From the NCBI GenBank assembly GCA_963995525.1, contig OZ023209.1, forward strand, positions 36,201,679 through 36,265,678: DNA of 64,000 nucleotides, in the 5' to 3' direction. Positions 11,694 to 43,139 of this stretch are shown here, in pieces (the first letter of the stretch is position 1; each line of letters begins with the position of its first letter). The DNA is from Escarpia spicata. Lineage: Eukaryota > Annelida > Polychaeta > Sabellida > Siboglinidae. The notes beneath the pieces were generated by a model that saw only the letters and a program-made list of their open reading frames with translations, was not told where the DNA came from and ran no database searches. The position numbers were made by a program, and so were the translations under genes.

Positions 11694-11949
11694 AATTTAT
11701 TATCATTTAACTAACTTATTTATGTCTTATAATGCACATATTATGTCACCTTTTAATTAATGTTATATCCTTTTACCACATAATCTTATCACATTATGCA
11801 TCACGGTTTTAGCAATTTATTTATTTTTATTATCATTTATTTAACTAGCTAGTTTTAACTTTCATGTATTAATCTATTTTTGCGCCACTGAATGGACTTT
11901 TGTCTAGATTTATGGCGCTCTACAAGTTGACTCATTATTAATATTATTA

Positions 11950-12820
11950 TTAATTAAAAAAATATATATATAAAAAATAACAAAATAAATCCATTTGGGT
12001 AACACTTATGTGATTTACACAAATAATATATGAATAATGTGGTTACTCTGGATCATTTCATGATTGAAACTCATTTCCCTCCAATAATGGTGCAGTTGTG
12101 TTTTGGCTCGTAGCTCATAATGAGCGTCAGCGAGAAGCGTCTCATTGTTGAATGGTGGCTCGCAAACAAGAGAGAAGAATAGGAAGACTCAGCAACACCG
12201 ACTATGAAAAAAAGAAGATGGGATAAACTCGGAAAAAAATTGAGAAAATGGCATCAAACAGACAAGAGTGGGGATCATTGTCAGTAGCCTAAGCTCCCTG
12301 CGATCAAATAGACAAACATACATAAGTAACGTATTTTTGTTTCTTTCCACATTAGAATCAAATTGATATGCTTCTTATGCAAGTATTGCCCAAATTAAAT
12401 GTACTAATGCATTAGAATATTTTTTGCTAAGACAATAACAACTACAGTAATCGAACCTGGATTCCTTTTGTCTTCTGTCCAAGCGGCCATGTTGTAGTGT
12501 AAAGTATTGGTCGACCAGTCTTGTTCAACGCTCGCCCGGCAGCCTCGAACTCTGAAATGTCAATGTCATGTTAAATGTAACTGCTTTGTGTATGAATCTA
12601 TTACGGTTTGCTATGATTCACTAGTAATGCTTATTGTTTTTATTAATTACCATAAGAAAACAAAATGTAATGTGTGTTTGCGTGTAAAACAGACATCAAA
12701 CACACTCTATATTTTTAAAGTTTGCTATTTGGATTCGGGTCAACGTAAGGACGGACAGTTAGACAAGGAAACTGACGTTGCGACGGAAACCTATTTGACA
12801 GACGCGTGAGTAAGGACACG
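11950..12820. other. Non-coding, nothing recognised
   Basis: AT-rich sequence. An open frame at 12507-12809 (Cys- and Lys-rich) has no family resemblance and no codon-use signal that I would trust. Confidence 0.4.
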
Positions 12821-12825
12821 ACCTA

Positions 12826-12888
12826 TATCTCTCTATCTCTCTCTCCCCCCCCCCCCCCTCTCTCTCTCTCTCTCTCTGTCTGTCTCTT

Positions 12889-12926
<38 letters not shown>

Positions 12927-13243
12927 ATTCTCTCTCAATCTCTTTCTATCTTTCTATCTTTCTATCTTTCTATCTTTCTATCTCTCTCTCTCCCTCTCCC
13001 TCTCCCTCTCCCTCTCTCTCCCTCTCCCTCTCCCTCTCCCTCTCCCTCTCTCTCTCCCTCTCTCTCTCCCTCTCTCTCTCCCTCTCTCTCTCCCTCTCTC
13101 TCTCCCTCTCTCTCTCCCTCTCTCTCTCCCTCTCTCTCTCCCTCTCTCTCTCCCTCTCTCTCTCCCTCTCTCTCTCCCTCTCTCTCTCCCTCTCTCTCTC
13201 CCTCTCTCTCTCCCTCTCTCTCTCCCTCTCTCTCTCCCTCTCT
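12826..13243. repeat. (CT)n / (CTCTCTCC)n compound microsatellite
   Basis: Over 400 bp of pyrimidine-only tract with blocks of C runs, TCTG repeats, TTCTATC repeats and then CTCTCTCC units. It runs directly into the assembly gap, which it probably caused. On the other strand it is a polypurine tract with triplex-forming potential. Confidence 0.97.
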
Positions 13244-13443
13244 NNNNNNNNNNNNNNNNNNNNNNNNNNNNNNNNNNNNNNNNNNNNNNNNNNNNNNNNN
13301 NNNNNNNNNNNNNNNNNNNNNNNNNNNNNNNNNNNNNNNNNNNNNNNNNNNNNNNNNNNNNNNNNNNNNNNNNNNNNNNNNNNNNNNNNNNNNNNNNNNN
13401 NNNNNNNNNNNNNNNNNNNNNNNNNNNNNNNNNNNNNNNNNNN
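13244..13443. other. Assembly gap, 200 N
   Basis: Exactly 200 N. The round number suggests a placeholder of unknown true length. Confidence 0.99.
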
Positions 13444-13675
13444 CCTTTGACGTGTACTTAGTACGTTTCTTCAGATTTTATATTTGTACTTGTACGTGGA
13501 TTTTTAATATGACAGGTATTTGTTCTAGGTCAATTGTATTTGCGAAAATATAAAGTATTAGCCGAGTTACGCGACGTTGCCCAGGAGAAAAGGCAGTTGC
13601 CTACTCTAAAACTGTTTTGAAACGTGTGACTCTCGAAAAATCGAAATCTACGAACCATCCCAATTGGCCCCCTTG

Positions 13676-13832
13676 ATGTGTGCGTGTACGTGTGCGTGTG
13701 CGTGTGCGTGTGCGTGTGCGTGTGCGTGTGCGTGTGCGTGTGCGTGTGCGTGTGCGTGTGCGTGTGCGTGTGCGTGTGCGTGTGCGTGTGCGTGTGCGTG
13801 TGCGTGTGCGTGTGTGTGTGCGTGTGCGTATT
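13676..13832. repeat. (GTGTGC)n hexanucleotide repeat
   Basis: About 25 near-perfect tandem GTGTGC units. The long His/Thr frame on the minus strand is an artefact of the repeat. Confidence 0.97.
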
Positions 13833-14013
13833 CAAATAGTTAATAAATGTACCTGAATGATAGTATTATTGATCATTTCAGCTGAACTATACACAAGTAC
13901 ATGTACTTTGCCCTGGCCCTACTACAGATACCTCAGAGAATCCAACTTTCCGGCTCATCGGAATGACTCATGTTCTTTTGATAACTCAATAATACAAATA
14001 TTTCCTTGCACAG

Positions 14014-14133
14014 GGACATCTACACCACAACAGATCGCACGAAAGGCCGAACCCCTACATGCACTTTAGCAACGCCAGCTACAGCGGTGGAGAAGAGACG
14101 GGTAACATCTACCAAACCATATGCCATCCTTAG
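14014..14133 (+). CDS. Orphan terminal exon, receptor-tail-like with Tyr motifs
   Basis: After a CTTGCACAG acceptor, a phase-0 frame runs 39 codons to TAG at 14131-14133. It begins GHLHHNRSHERPNPYMHF and ends GNIYQTICHP. It resembles the tail exons of the receptor gene at 21.6-41.6 kb, whose exons 15-17 also open with phase-0 GHL or GHQ, and whose last exon ends in an N-x-Y-x-T-I motif in an alternative frame. I read it as the last exon of a paralogous receptor gene transcribed in the same direction, or as a stranded exon left by duplication. No matching upstream exons were recognised between 12 and 14 kb, though the N gap lies in that interval. Tyr-x-x-Phe/Ile motifs would serve as phosphotyrosine or sorting signals. 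Confidence 0.5.
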   Translation, partial: GHLHHNRSHERPNPYMHFSNASYSGGEETGNIYQTICHP

Positions 14134-15960
14134 ACAGAACGCGACCATTGAAGGTCGTCTCTGTCTTCGAAGTACGGACACAATGCTCCCACGAACAATA
14201 CTCAAAGTGCGAATGTCATCTGAAATAGACGATACTCATTTCAACAAGAATGTGCAATTTAACAATGTTTGCTCTCAACGGGACTATTTAAACACTAAGT
14301 TAGTAAATTGTTGAATATACTATGAATCAGACAGACTTGATTAGTCAAATACACTGCAGGCCCATAAGCTGGAGTGCGATTGGTGCGTACGTACTCTCCG
14401 CTGAGGCAAAACAGTCCCGCTTAGAGGGAAATAATTCCACTTGGAGGGCACTACCACCCTCGCCCGCGAAGTCTCCAGTACTACCCAACTCAAGACTTTG
14501 GCTAAAATGTGACGGATGTTTGTTGGAAATGTGCAATTCCATGCCGAAAAATACCCCCCTCCCCCAAAAAAAATCAACTACATTGTAGGTCTTCATTGTG
14601 TACGATGGACTGATCCAGCCAAAATGTTACATTATGTATTATTTTAGTCTTAATTTTATTTTGTATTCGAACTATGTTTATATACTTACCCGGTAGTTCG
14701 ACTCTTAGAAAGCATGCAATACTCAACAAATAATTACTGGTGGTGAGTAAGGTTTTGATCGTGTGATCGATCGCATAGCAGTAACATGTCAGTATTTGTA
14801 ACGTGTACATTTAATTAGCATTTCTGCCTTACGATATACAGAGTAATAATGCGCTCTGACGACGGGTAACTGACTTATTCATTACGAAATTGAATACATA
14901 GTTGAGCTTACTGTTGATTGTATTGCAGTGTAATGTCGAACGGTCAAAGAGAGAAACTGTTATGAGATAGGTATATCGCTGTCAAGAAGCTTCAATGAGA
15001 TGTGTACTTACCTTGAATACTGCGGTAATCCCACTACTGGACAATATCCCACAATGGGATATACTTACATATATATATTTCTGTTAACACTGTTTTTATA
15101 ATAATTTTGACGCGTCGTAATATATATTTTTGTGTTTATTATATATTTGCCTTATATTGCACAACTGTCATGTCAATTGTGTGCAATGCGTGTGTACGCA
15201 CATTACATTTGACATGAATGACATAACTAAAACGTTAATATATTAAAAATAAGTACTTCAACTTCATTATGTGTTATGAATTAAGATTGTGTCAATAGTT
15301 ATTCCCACTGGTTTAAGAAGTATTATGTAGCATTTGTTCTGTAAAAATATCCAAGCTATTGTAAATACATATACAGTGTATGTTTGGGGCACATTGATAT
15401 TATATTTAAAAGACGACCATAACCTTATTACCATTTATAATACGTTCGTTTGTCGACTTCGTTCACTGGTAAATGAGTGACACATTATTTGGTTCTGGTG
15501 GAATCAGATTACTTAAAGAAAGTTTATAAATGAATTATATCCACAAGGCAAATATTGATTTTCGTTACTACGAAATCCATTTTTTTCCAGGAATGCCAGT
15601 ATACAACCTACGAACAACAAAAAACTAAGACGGAATTAGCATTGAATACATTTGAGCTAATTCTATTTTCCATATGTTTATAATTCTCAACACGCGGTAA
15701 AGTCAGACACATGTGAAACTATAATAATCGATGCAGGGACGCGAATTAATCCTACCACTGGTTCTCTCTGACACAGGCTCTGGCTCCGGGCGTATAAGAA
15801 TGTGCAATGTTCGTCCCGTGTTCTCTTTCCGTTATTTTACAGGATTTTGCTATGATTTGTATGTATTATAAACAGTTACATTTAATTGAAATGGTGAGAC
15901 ATTGATTAATGAATTATTAACTTTGCTTTATTACAGTCAACATGATACGACAACTTTCCC
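14134..15960. other. Non-coding, nothing recognised
   Basis: AT-rich interval with no persuasive open frames, apart from scattered short ones near 14322-14588. No repeat boundaries are visible. Confidence 0.45.
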
Positions 15961-16049
15961 TAGGCGCATATGCTAGTGAATTCAAGGGTATTGAATGATG
16001 GTATCGGGGATACAATAACATTGTTGGAAGGGCTGAACGCGTTCAACAA

Positions 16050-16190
16050 TGTTACCGCGCTTTACTACGCCACCGCGCTTCACCACGCCACCGCGCTACA
16101 CTACACCAACGCGCTCAACTATGTCACCACGCGTACTACACCACCGCGCTTCACCACGCCACCGCGCTACACTATGCCACAGGGCTCCAT
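16050..16190. repeat. Minisatellite, unit about 18 bp (CACCGCGCTTCACCACGC)
   Basis: Imperfect tandem units CACCGCGCTTCACCACGC and variants (CTACACTACACC, CTACACTATGCC). Reading frames across it are repeat artefacts. Confidence 0.85.
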
Positions 16191-16294
16191 CTAGTTGTCG
16201 ACGGCTTACCACGGATGTCATCAAATGCTGTAGGATGACAGCATATCGTATCACACCAATGTACGCAGTCGATGATGCACATAGAAAATATTAT

Positions 16295-16405
16295 ATGTCC
16301 CTGGTGCACTAGTATCACCTCACAACGACATGTCCCTGGTGCACAAGTATCACCTCACAACGACATGTCCCCGGTGCACTGGTATCACCTCACAACGACA
16401 TGTCC
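16295..16405. repeat. 35-bp tandem repeat, three copies
   Basis: Units begin ATGTCCCTGGTGCAC at 16295, 16330 and 16365, and a partial fourth starts at 16400. Period is 35 bp, with one or two substitutions per unit. Confidence 0.92.
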
Positions 16406-16460
16406 AACGCTTCTGACCGTTCGATACAGTATGTAACAATACCCTAAGTTTATCAATATG

Positions 16461-16592
16461 TACACCAATACACCAGTTAGTTAGTTATACACCAATACAC
16501 CAGTTAGTTAGTTATACACCAATACACCAGTTAGTTAGTTATACACCAATACACCAGTTAGTTAGTTATACACCAATACACCAGTTAGTCGA
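16461..16592. repeat. 27-bp tandem repeat, about five copies
   Basis: Nearly identical units starting TACACCAATACACCAGTTAG, with GTTAGTTA tails, at 16461, 16488, 16515, 16542 and 16569. Confidence 0.93.
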
Positions 16593-16599
16593 CACACGG

Positions 16600-19380
16600 A
16601 CTGCCACTTAACGATGAATTATTCATCCACGCACCAGTTGACATATGGACTCCCACATAACAATATTCGATAGACCTTCGAGAACAATGAAACAGTCCGA
16701 TTGGCCCACAGTGATGCCAACTCTGCACGAAACGTAGACTCCGGGAAGACGGGGCCTACAGGGCATATTTAGTGTGTTGGATATATTGGAAATACATACT
16801 TTATGTTTCATTCCAAGATGCTCGGTGCTAGGCGAGTTGGTGCGTCGTACTAAATAGGTTCGCGCATAGGCGTCGGAAGCCTGTGAATATTTGGCGGGTG
16901 GGGGGGTCTGACGTTGATGACTAGAGAATAACGGGGACTTCGCCCGTCCTAAGGGTTTACGAAAGCTGCATATTTGAGATTATTTAGAAACCTCCTACTG
17001 CATCCACCGAAGCTAACAACAAATATCTGACTACACACCCCTTCAGACGTCCAACTGCACCCCATTCGTGCTCATTACGAATATCCCGTCAGCTAAACCG
17101 TTGAACAACGACATCCTGTAAGACATTGGGATTCGTTCGGACGGGCATTAGGATCAATCAAACATACGTGCTTACGGTCTTTTCTGAATTCCCCTCCCTC
17201 AGTTTAACCCGCCGTTACGCTACATTGAATTCGCATCCAGACCACTTACACCCCAAACTATTCGGATCCAGCCCTCATGAAATTCGCGTTTCGCACTAAC
17301 ATACATTGTGGATATGTTGGGAGGGGCTAAAATAATCTTGAGCCAAATCGTTGGGGGCTCGAACCCACCGTGGGTTCCAGTGCTTCTGTCTCGAACTGGA
17401 AACGCTGGTGGCTAACCGCCGGCAGAGGGTCGAACTTAGCGCCACATCATTGGCCAACTTCGCCAGTGTATATGAAGGCATCACAGCATAACAAACTAAC
17501 AGCACTGCCATCTAAGCAAAATTAGTGTTTATGCATCTCATCGGGCATTTTCGTTATCCCGTTAGCCTATCCAGAACCGTAGATTCGATCAGTGGAACCA
17601 ATATTTGTTCAATGTGGCAGGTCACGTCTGGGCAAAAAGAACAAGTGTCATGTTGATATCAACACGTAATCAGGTATCAGTACTACACACATTATAAGGC
17701 AGATGGCCATACTGTGTAGACAGTAACGCGGTAATCATAACTCACTAATAATAACATATTCCACCAGGTCGTTGCGCATCATGTTGTTCTTCCAAATGAT
17801 ACAACGCCACCCACTCGACAGCTTAACAGTTGGGTTACTGTTACTCACGCGTTTGTGGAAAAGAGAGTTCATTTAAGCAGTGCAAGGGAAAACCCAGGTG
17901 GATCAGCCTATCATTTGTTTGTAGGAGATATAACACGTGGTACTTACTGAAAAAGGACATACATAGAACAAATACAATTGCTGCTGCCAAATTTTAACGA
18001 TGCTGGCCGACTCAGAACGGATTGGTGGCAATGACTGCACGCAGTAGCTTTGTGTATCAGTACGGCCCGGAGCTCGGCATATCTCTTACATCACTACTTC
18101 CTGTTCGGTCAACCAATGCTGTGCGACCTGTTTATGTGGTGAACTACATTCTATACAAAGCAGTTGCAGGTCACCTAGCTACTCTACGAATCATGGCCGT
18201 GGTCGAGGAGTCTGTCTATAGACACTACAGGTGAGTGGCTTCATATGATAGTGGTTGGTTGTGTTCATCGTTCTGACCACGAATGCCCTAACTACTGGCC
18301 CCTGTATGTGTGTAATTAAGTAAATAGTACGTGTGTTGGAGTGAAGCGGGTTGTGATCACACGTCAACAGGGCAACGGCAGGCAGGACTACTTGTTATTA
18401 ACTTGTCCATAGCTTGTTATTGGAGCTTTGGCCCAATTACTAAATATAGATTACACGTCCAAGAAATAGTCTGCTAGCCGCTTTCTAGATATTCAAAATA
18501 TTAGATTGTATACATCCTGCTTAATTCCTAGTTACATGCAGAGCAGCACGGTCGTTAGTGGAGCACCCAAGCAAAATAGCTTACCTTGTCTGAACACTGT
18601 AATAGTCTAATTCACTTGCTGGATAGAGGTCGACTGACCCTGGCATGTCGATACATGTAGAGTTCGAAGGCATTAACAAATTTAAGGGACGTCTTGAAAA
18701 ATATATGGCAACTCTGGTGTGGGATTACATGAATAAAAGCAAGGTTGTCTGTTTTGTCTGTTCTGGCGTTTGCACATATACATATAATAACATAATGATA
18801 GTAATTTAAAATATTGTAATTATGAAACAATATGTATTAAAATTATATAATTAAGGCTGTATGAAGCATATTTTAATATTTAATATGAGTCAGGGAAATT
18901 CCTATTTAGCCAAGGATTGGTCGCTGATATAGAAGCCACCCGTAGGAACTGTTACCTTTTCGGGCAATTTGATGGGCAGTACATTACCGTTAGAATATTA
19001 TATTCGTGTATTAAGAACATCATATTCAAAATGAGGAAGCGACAGTCTCGATTTAATATATGATTCCATTCATCGTCACAAATCGCTATACGTAAACACC
19101 TTTTTTGGTCCCAACGAGCAAAATACTTGAAATAAAATGATAAGCTATTCGAACATCCACCTTTGAAACGCTTTGATTGACCTTTCGCACTAACGCATTG
19201 GGTGACGTCCTTTGTCGTTGTATCGCATAAATCGTTGTGCTGCGTGGAAGGCTACACAATCGAGGTGATCTGATATGACAGGTTCTACTGCCGTGTACGC
19301 TTTTCAAAGGACATGACGGTGATACAAAAATAATCGTTTTACTCTCTTGTTTGGCTAACATGTTGTTGTGCAGAAAATTG
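16600..19380. other. Mostly non-coding, nothing firm
   Basis: Apart from the SINE-like fragment, this interval holds only short unrecognised open frames. One (18031-18228, plus) ends at a consensus CAG|GTGAGT donor, but no partner exon is evident. Confidence 0.4.
17330..17490 (-). repeat. Possible tRNA-derived SINE fragment
   Basis: On the minus strand a TTAGCCACCAG word lies about 60 bases before GGTGGGTTCGAGCCCC, which fits a pol III B box (GGTTCGANNCC) with a degenerate A box. Such pairs mark tRNA-derived SINEs. No poly(A) or LINE-like tail or target-site duplication was identified, and no cloverleaf can be drawn, so a real tRNA gene is unlikely. Confidence 0.3.
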
Positions 19381-19382
19381 CT

Positions 19383-21140
19383 GTATGTTACTGTCCTGGG
19401 TGCAGATGCCTGTCATATATTACTGTCCTGGGTGCAGATGCCTGCTATCTGTTATCGTCGTGGGTGCAGATGCCTGCTGTCTGTTAGTGTCGTGGGTGCA
19501 TTCGCCTGTAATATGTTACTGTCCTGGGTGCAGATGCCTGCTGTTTGTTACTGTCCTGGGTGTAGATGCCTGCTGTATGTTACTGTCCTGGGTGCAGATG
19601 CCTGTCATATGTTACTGTCGTGGATGCAGATGTATGTCATATGTTACTGTCGTGGATGCAGATGCCTGCTGTCTGTTATCGTCGTGGGTGCAGATGCCTG
19701 CTGTCTGTTAGTGTCGTGGGTGCATTCGCCTGTAATATGTTACTGTCCTGGGTGCAGATGCCTGCTGTTTGTTACTGTCCTGGGTGCAGATGCCTGCTGT
19801 ATGTTACTGTCCTGGGTGCAGATGCCTGTCATATGTTACTGTCGTGGATGCAGATGTATGTCATATGTTACTGTCCTGGGTGCAGATGCCTGCTGTATGT
19901 TACTGTCCTGAGTGCAGATGCCTGTCATATGTTACTGTCGTGGATGCAGATGTATGTCATATGTTACTGTCGTGGATGCAGATGCCTGCTGTCTGTTATC
20001 GTCGTGGGTGCAGATGCCTGCTGTCTGTTAGTGTCGTGGGTGCATTCGCCTGTAATATGTTACTGTCCTTGGTGTAGGAGCCTGCTGTGTGATACTGTCC
20101 TGTGTTTAGGTATCTGCTGTATGTTACTGTCCTAGGTGCAAATGCCTGCTGTTTGTTACTGTCCTGGGTGCAGATGCCTGCTGTATGTTACTTTCCTGGG
20201 TCCAGATGCCTGTCATATGTTACTGTCGTGGATGCATATGTAAGTCATATGTTACTGTCCTGGATGCAGATGCCTGCTGTATGTTACTGTCCTGGGTGCA
20301 AATGCCTGCTGTATGTTACTGTCCTGGGTAAAGATACCTGCTGTATGTTCCTGTCCTGGGTGCAAATGCCTGCTGTATGATACTGTCCTGGGTGAAGATG
20401 CCTGCTGTGTGTTACTGTCCTAGGTGCAAATGCCTGCTGTATGTTACTGTCCTGGGTGCAAATGCCTGCTGTATGTTACTGTCCTGGGTAAAGATACCTG
20501 CTGTATGTTCCTGTCCTGGGTGCAAATGCCTGCTGTATGTTACTGTCCTGGGTAAAGATATCTGCTGTATGTTACTGTCCTGGGTGAAGATGCCTGCTGT
20601 GTGTTACTGTCCTGGGTGCTAATGCCTGCTGCATGTTACTGTCCTGGGTGCAGATGCCTGCTGTATGTTACTGTCCTGGGTGTAGGTGCCTGCTGTATGT
20701 TACTGTCCTGGGTGCAGATACCTGCTGTATGTTACTGTCCTGGGTGCAGATGCCTGCTGTATGTTACTGTCCTGGGTGTAGGTGCCTGCTGTATGCTACT
20801 GTCCTGGGAGAAGATACCTGCTGTATGTTACTGTCCTAGGTGCATATGCCTGCTGTATGTTACTGTCCTAGGTGCTAATGCCTGCTGTATGTTACTGTCC
20901 AGGGTGCAGATGCCTGCTGTATGTTACTGTCTTGGGTGTAGGTGCCTGTTGTATGTTACTGTCCTGGGTGCAGATACCTGCTGTATGTTACTGTCCTGGG
21001 TGCAGATACCTGCTGCATGTTACTGTCCTAGGTGCAAATGCCTGCTGTATGTTACTGTCCTGGGTGAAGATGCCTGCTGTGTGATACTGTCCTGGGTGTA
21101 GGTGCCTGCTGTATGTTACTGTTATTGGCGTAGGTGCCTG
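19383..21140 (+). repeat. 32-bp minisatellite, about 55 copies
   Basis: A tandem array with consensus unit TGTTACTGTCCTGGGTGCAG followed by ATGCCTGCTGTA, 32 bp. Variants include CGTGGATGCAG, TCATA and CATTCGCCTGTAA units arranged in higher-order blocks in the first half. Because 32 is not a multiple of 3, the same sequence is read in all three frames in turn, which explains long open frames rich in Cys, Leu, Ser and Val in every plus frame. It ends about 470 bp upstream of the receptor start codon. Confidence 0.97.
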
Positions 21141-21612
21141 ATAGGAATGTGACAAGCATAGAAAGACGGTGAAAGTCAAAAAATAATTATTTGTTAAAGA
21201 TACAGGTTGCTCTTTGTTCGATTTTTCCGCATTTGACTGCATCTATGACGTAATGTTCGGCGAATATGTTGTCTTTTATCGCCCATTTTCGCTCAGAAAT
21301 GTCTATTTGTAAAATAAATCGAGAAAAATCGAAAATTTTCATTGACTAGATAGGCACGACTCAAACCACTCGCTTAGAACTTGCATCGAAAAACTGATGG
21401 CGGTGCTTTAGTTTGCCAATTTAAACATCGAACAAAATTTGTTTTTTAGTGTGTCTCATAAATGAGTATGTTTCTGTCACCACTAATGTATTCCTATATA
21501 GTACATGTTGAAAATATATGTCATACATCAGTTGTTCTTCATTTCCCCTTTAACCTACGGTTATTTGTATTTTGCATACAACTTTGCACATATTCGTTGT
21601 AGAATACAAACA

Positions 21613-41545
<19,933 letters not shown>

Positions 41546-41689
41546 CCGAAAACACTTACGCAACCATATCGGACATTTAGGAGGAACGCAGACTCGGATG
41601 GATACCTTTGTCTTGGTGTGGGCGAAGACCTTCCAGTGTACATGCATATGTCCTGTGTTACTAAATATAACATTAATCGAATAGACTAC

Positions 41690-42865
41690 AGAATAGAATA
41701 TAACTTTATTTCGGTCACAATACAAATTTCTTAATATATTTACAATGGATTACACTAAACACATACTGCAACCGAGGAGATCCTCTGGAAACCGCAAGAG
41801 GCTTACGTCGAGGACCACCTGGACAATCATCATTATAACAGTCAGGTTATTTATTCCATAAAATTACAGCATAACATTAAAACAGTACATTCGACTGGAA
41901 CAAGGTGAATAGGATATGCGTGATATAGTATTTTTTGTTATTTTTGAATGAAATAGGTTGTCTATTAAAGAAATAAATAAATAAAGTTACACATTATGAC
42001 ATGGTATAGTATTTTGACTAGATTAATGGTTAAACACCAATAATACATTAAATAAAACACAAAGCTTAATCATTTATAATACCATGAAAAATTACGGTAG
42101 GTTATGAGTTATTAATCAGATAAGACATTTCAATGGTTCAACGATACTTAGACTGTAATAGCTCTTTGAGTTTCTTTTTAAACTGATTTACGGACACAAG
42201 CTGCTGCAGAACATGAGGTAGGGCATTCAAAAAAATTGGTCCTGAATAATTTATTGTAAATTTCCTAGCGTTTGTTTTTATTCGATGTATGTAATATGCA
42301 TTTCGGTTTCTTAGGTTATGGTCATGAAGGTCATCTGTTCGTAAAAAAACGTTGATGACATGCTATCTGGGAGTTGTTTATTTGTTGCTTTATGCATAAA
42401 GATACCTAACTGATGTTTGTACAGATCATCTAATTTTAATATTTTAAACTTTAGAATAGTGGATCTGAGTGTGCAATGTCGTGTGATTATCCGTATAACT
42501 TTCGTTTGTAGTATTTTTAATTTGCTTGAGTTTGTGCTATATGATATTTTATCAATCAAATCAATTAGTGCCATATATGTAGAATACTTTTTCCTGAATC
42601 CATATTGCTTTTTATATATTTTATTATGTTTGATTAAAAGGCTGTAAAGCCTATTGTACATTAGGCGTTCTAGTATTTTTGAGAAACGTGGTAGGATTGA
42701 AAATGGTTTGTAATTTTCGAATAGTTCGGGGTTTAATGCAAGCACGCCTTCTCTGTATAACGTCCAAAACCTATCAGTGCGGACTCCTCTCCTAAAATCA
42801 TATGAAACTATGCAAAACTTTAGCAAATAACTAGAAATATGTGTTGGACATAATTGCATATCCTT
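41690..42865 (-). mobile_element. CR1/jockey-group LINE fragment with internal deletion
   Basis: Minus strand: NYKPFSILPRFSKILERLMY, then YGFRKKYSTYMALIDLIDKI (RT fingers), then a jump straight to KILQTKVIRIITRHC and KLDDLYKHQLGIFMHKATNK, then FTINYSGPIFLNALP to KLKELLQSKYR and stop (about 42145). The palm with the catalytic Asp boxes is deleted. The 3' UTR runs to about 41690, just after the receptor's last exon, and may have replaced its native 3' UTR. Confidence 0.8.
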
Positions 42866-42924
42866 CTTAAACGTTAAGAGTCACTCGCTCTGATAATAAT
42901 TTTTTAGTGTCGCTTTTAATGCTG

Positions 42925-43135
42925 TAATAATAATAATAGTAGTAGTAATAATAATAATAATAACAACAACAACAACAACAATAGTAATAATAACAATAAC
43001 AACAACAACAATAATAATAATAGTAATAATAACAATAACAACAACAACAACAACAACAATAATAATAATAGTAATAATAACAATAACAACAACAATAATA
43101 ATAATAGTAATAATAATAATATATTTTATTTTAAC
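42925..43135. repeat. (AAT)n / (AAC)n trinucleotide repeat
   Basis: Alternating blocks of AATAATAAT, AACAACAAC and AGTAAT form higher-order repeats of roughly 50-60 bp. It abuts the LINE fragment. Confidence 0.93.
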
Positions 43136-43139
43136 ACTC

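Larger units (their letters stand above)
8395..11945 (+). mobile_element. L2-like non-LTR retrotransposon, decayed
   Basis: A plus-strand LINE starting just after a (TA)n tract (8382-8398). It carries an endonuclease C-terminal half (8400-8950; words such as VNIIQHV, HIDGHTIDLISTR and SPLFSDHFLIE), a reverse transcriptase (9560-10330), the conserved C-terminal tail (10335-10458) and a long AT-rich 3' UTR. The 3' end near 11900-11945, with GCGCTCTACAAGTTGACTCA then ATT repeats, has the form of L2/CR1 3' termini. Many frameshifts and stops make it inactive. The 3' UTR is interrupted by the 366-bp repeat structure described separately. Confidence 0.85.

Noticed and set aside
12806..13450. Ser/Leu-repeat open frame
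   Set aside because: It lies entirely in a CT-rich microsatellite and runs into the N gap.
17330..17490. Functional tRNA gene
   Set aside because: Only a B-box-like word is good; no acceptor stem or anticodon arm can be folded around it. A SINE fragment is the better reading.
18031..18228. Open frame ending in a consensus CAG|GTGAGT donor, a possible first exon
   Set aside because: No domain, no acceptor-bearing partner exon downstream in a compatible phase that I could identify, and no signal peptide. Left unannotated.
19351..21101. Several long overlapping Cys-rich open frames on the plus strand
   Set aside because: They are the same 32-bp repeat read in three frames; 32 is not a multiple of 3, so openness in one frame implies openness in all. 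No start context or splice signal supports a protein.
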